Below are positions 8,513 to 9,290 of a stretch of 9,290 nucleotides of DNA, in pieces. Numbering within the stretch: the stretch's first letter is position 1; every line of letters starts with the position of its first letter. The notes under the pieces are model-generated. The model did no database searches, was not told the DNA's origin, and saw only the letters and a program-made list of their open reading frames with translations. Source of the stretch: Candidatus Hydrogenedentota bacterium (GTDB lineage: Bacteria; Hydrogenedentota; Hydrogenedentia; Hydrogenedentales; SLHB01); the NCBI GenBank assembly GCA_022706165.1, contig JAKJDA010000090.1, positions 1 through 9,290 of the forward strand. Direction: 5' to 3'. The translations under genes were made by a program, and so were the position numbers.

Positions 8513-9290
8513 AGCGGCTCCCAAAACGCCAATTCACGAGGGTGATGGCGAAAATGAAGGAGAACAGGACCCAGGCGATTGCGGAGGCATAGCCTATCTG
8601 AAATTCCACGAACGCCTTGTTGTAGATGTAGAAGGCGAGCGTTGTCGTCGTGCCGCCCGGCCCGCCGTTGGTCATGACGCGCGCCTGTTCAAACCCGCCC
8701 TGCAACCCGCCGATGAAGCTCATGATGACAATGAAAAACGTGGTCGGGGCGAGTTGCGGCCACGTGACGTTCCAGAACTTGCGCCACGCGTTGGCGCCGT
8801 CGATGTCGGCGGCCTCATAGAGCTCGGTGGGCACCCCCTGAAGGCCCGCCAGGAAGATGATCATGCGCCCGCCACCGATCGAGCCCCACAGCGAGATGAG
8901 AATCATCGATGGGATGGCCCACGTGGTGTTGGTGAGCCAGCCGGGCCCTTTGACGCCGATCTGGCGCAACAGGTCGTTCACCAGGCCGACCTGCGGGTGC
9001 AGCAACCACTTCCACAGGATGGCGGTGGCGACGGCGGGGGTGAGCGAGGGCAGGTAGTAGGTGGCACGGTAGAGGGCGCGCCCTCGCGTCACCTTGTCGA
9101 GCAGAATCGCCAGCAGCAGCGAGCCGCTGATGCCCAGGATGACGTTGAACACGGCAAAGTAGCCGGTACGCCCCAGCGAGGGCCAGAAGAGAGGGTCCGA
9201 GCTGAAGGCGTAGCGATAGTTGTCCAAGCCGACCCACTCGGGCGTGGCGCCGATCTTGTAGCGCGTAAAGCCGAGATAGAGCGATGCCAG
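8499..9290 (-). CDS. Carbohydrate ABC transporter permease, MalF/UgpA type (N-terminus beyond window)
   Basis: This is the partner permease of the CUT1-type sugar importer. The frame is open to the right edge of the window, so the start is missing. The 263 visible residues begin LASLYLGFTRYKIGATPEWV, which resembles the end of the first helix and the outer segment of the family, so probably only a few tens of residues are lost. Family marks are GLDNYRYAF, RATYYLPSLTPAVATAILWK, the EAA loop YEAADIDGANAWRKFWNVTW (fragment residues 158-177) followed by PQLAP, and ARVMTNGGPGGTTTTLAFYI. The EAA loop has WP where LP is common. A TTG at 9227 is internal to the conserved GLDNY motif and is not the start. 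In this family the gene for the solute-binding protein usually lies upstream, here outside the window. The ATPase is often encoded elsewhere. Confidence 0.93.
   Translation of the reverse strand: MASLYLGFTRYKIGATPEWVGLDNYRYAFSSDPLFWPSLGRTGYFAVFNVILGISGSLLLAILLDKVTRGRALYRATYYLPSLTPAVATAILWKWLLHPQVGLVNDLLRQIGVKGPGWLTNTTWAIPSMILISLWGSIGGGRMIIFLAGLQGVPTELYEAADIDGANAWRKFWNVTWPQLAPTTFFIVIMSFIGGLQGGFEQARVMTNGGPGGTTTTLAFYIYNKAFVEFQIGYASAIAWVLFSFIFAITLVNWRFGSRYVNY
8518..8522 (-). promoter_or_regulatory. Shine-Dalgarno site deciding the MalG-type permease start
   Basis: GGGAG on the minus strand lies 5 nt before the ATG at 8512 and inside the end of the upstream permease gene. It supports ATG 8512 over TTG 8524. 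Confidence 0.65.

Overview
The window is a G+C-rich bacterial chromosome segment. It carries the 3' part of an F1Fo ATP synthase operon, two small accessory genes behind it, and, on the opposite strand, a PilT-like secretion ATPase and the two permeases of a sugar-type ABC importer. The type IV pilus-type ATPase suggests a Gram-negative-type cell. Strong third-position G/C bias leaves very long spurious open frames antisense to the real genes. The phylum cannot be fixed from this sequence alone. The mix of atpAGDC, MalF/MalG-type permeases and a PilT paralogue would suit a free-living environmental lineage such as Hydrogenedentes or a Planctomycetes-like group, but that is a guess.

Region 1 (3-4050, + strand) holds atpA (5' end outside the window), atpG, atpD and atpC in the canonical order. 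They encode the alpha, gamma, beta and epsilon subunits of the catalytic F1 head and central stalk. Spacing is tight (8, 39 and 2 nt) and all visible catalytic motifs are intact. Region 2 (4120-5729, + strand) holds a DinB/YfiT-type putative metalloenzyme and a family-4 (GT-B) glycosyltransferase, 14 nt apart. Each has a clear Shine-Dalgarno sequence. They may be read through from the atp operon, since no convincing terminator or promoter lies in the 69-nt gap after atpC.

Region 3 (5727-5832) is the most unusual stretch. It is a short, repeat-bounded, MITE-like block that exactly fills the gap between two convergent genes. It starts TAGAGCA and ends TGCTCTA, and it contains a perfect 15-bp inverted repeat. 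The stop codons of both flanking genes are the TAG at its two ends. Removing the block together with one TA copy rebuilds a tail-to-tail junction in which both genes still stop at the same codon, as expected for insertion at a TA dinucleotide.

Region 4 (5830-7350, - strand) is a 506-residue PilT/PilU-type hexameric ATPase with an uncharacterised N-terminal region of about 135 residues and departures from canonical PilT. A candidate extended -10 promoter lies upstream of it. Region 5 (7583-9290, - strand) holds a MalG/UgpE-type permease and the C-terminal part of a MalF/UgpA-type permease. They overlap by 14 nt and would form the heterodimeric membrane channel of a carbohydrate ABC importer. 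The binding protein is expected beyond the right edge of the window, and no ATPase gene is visible.
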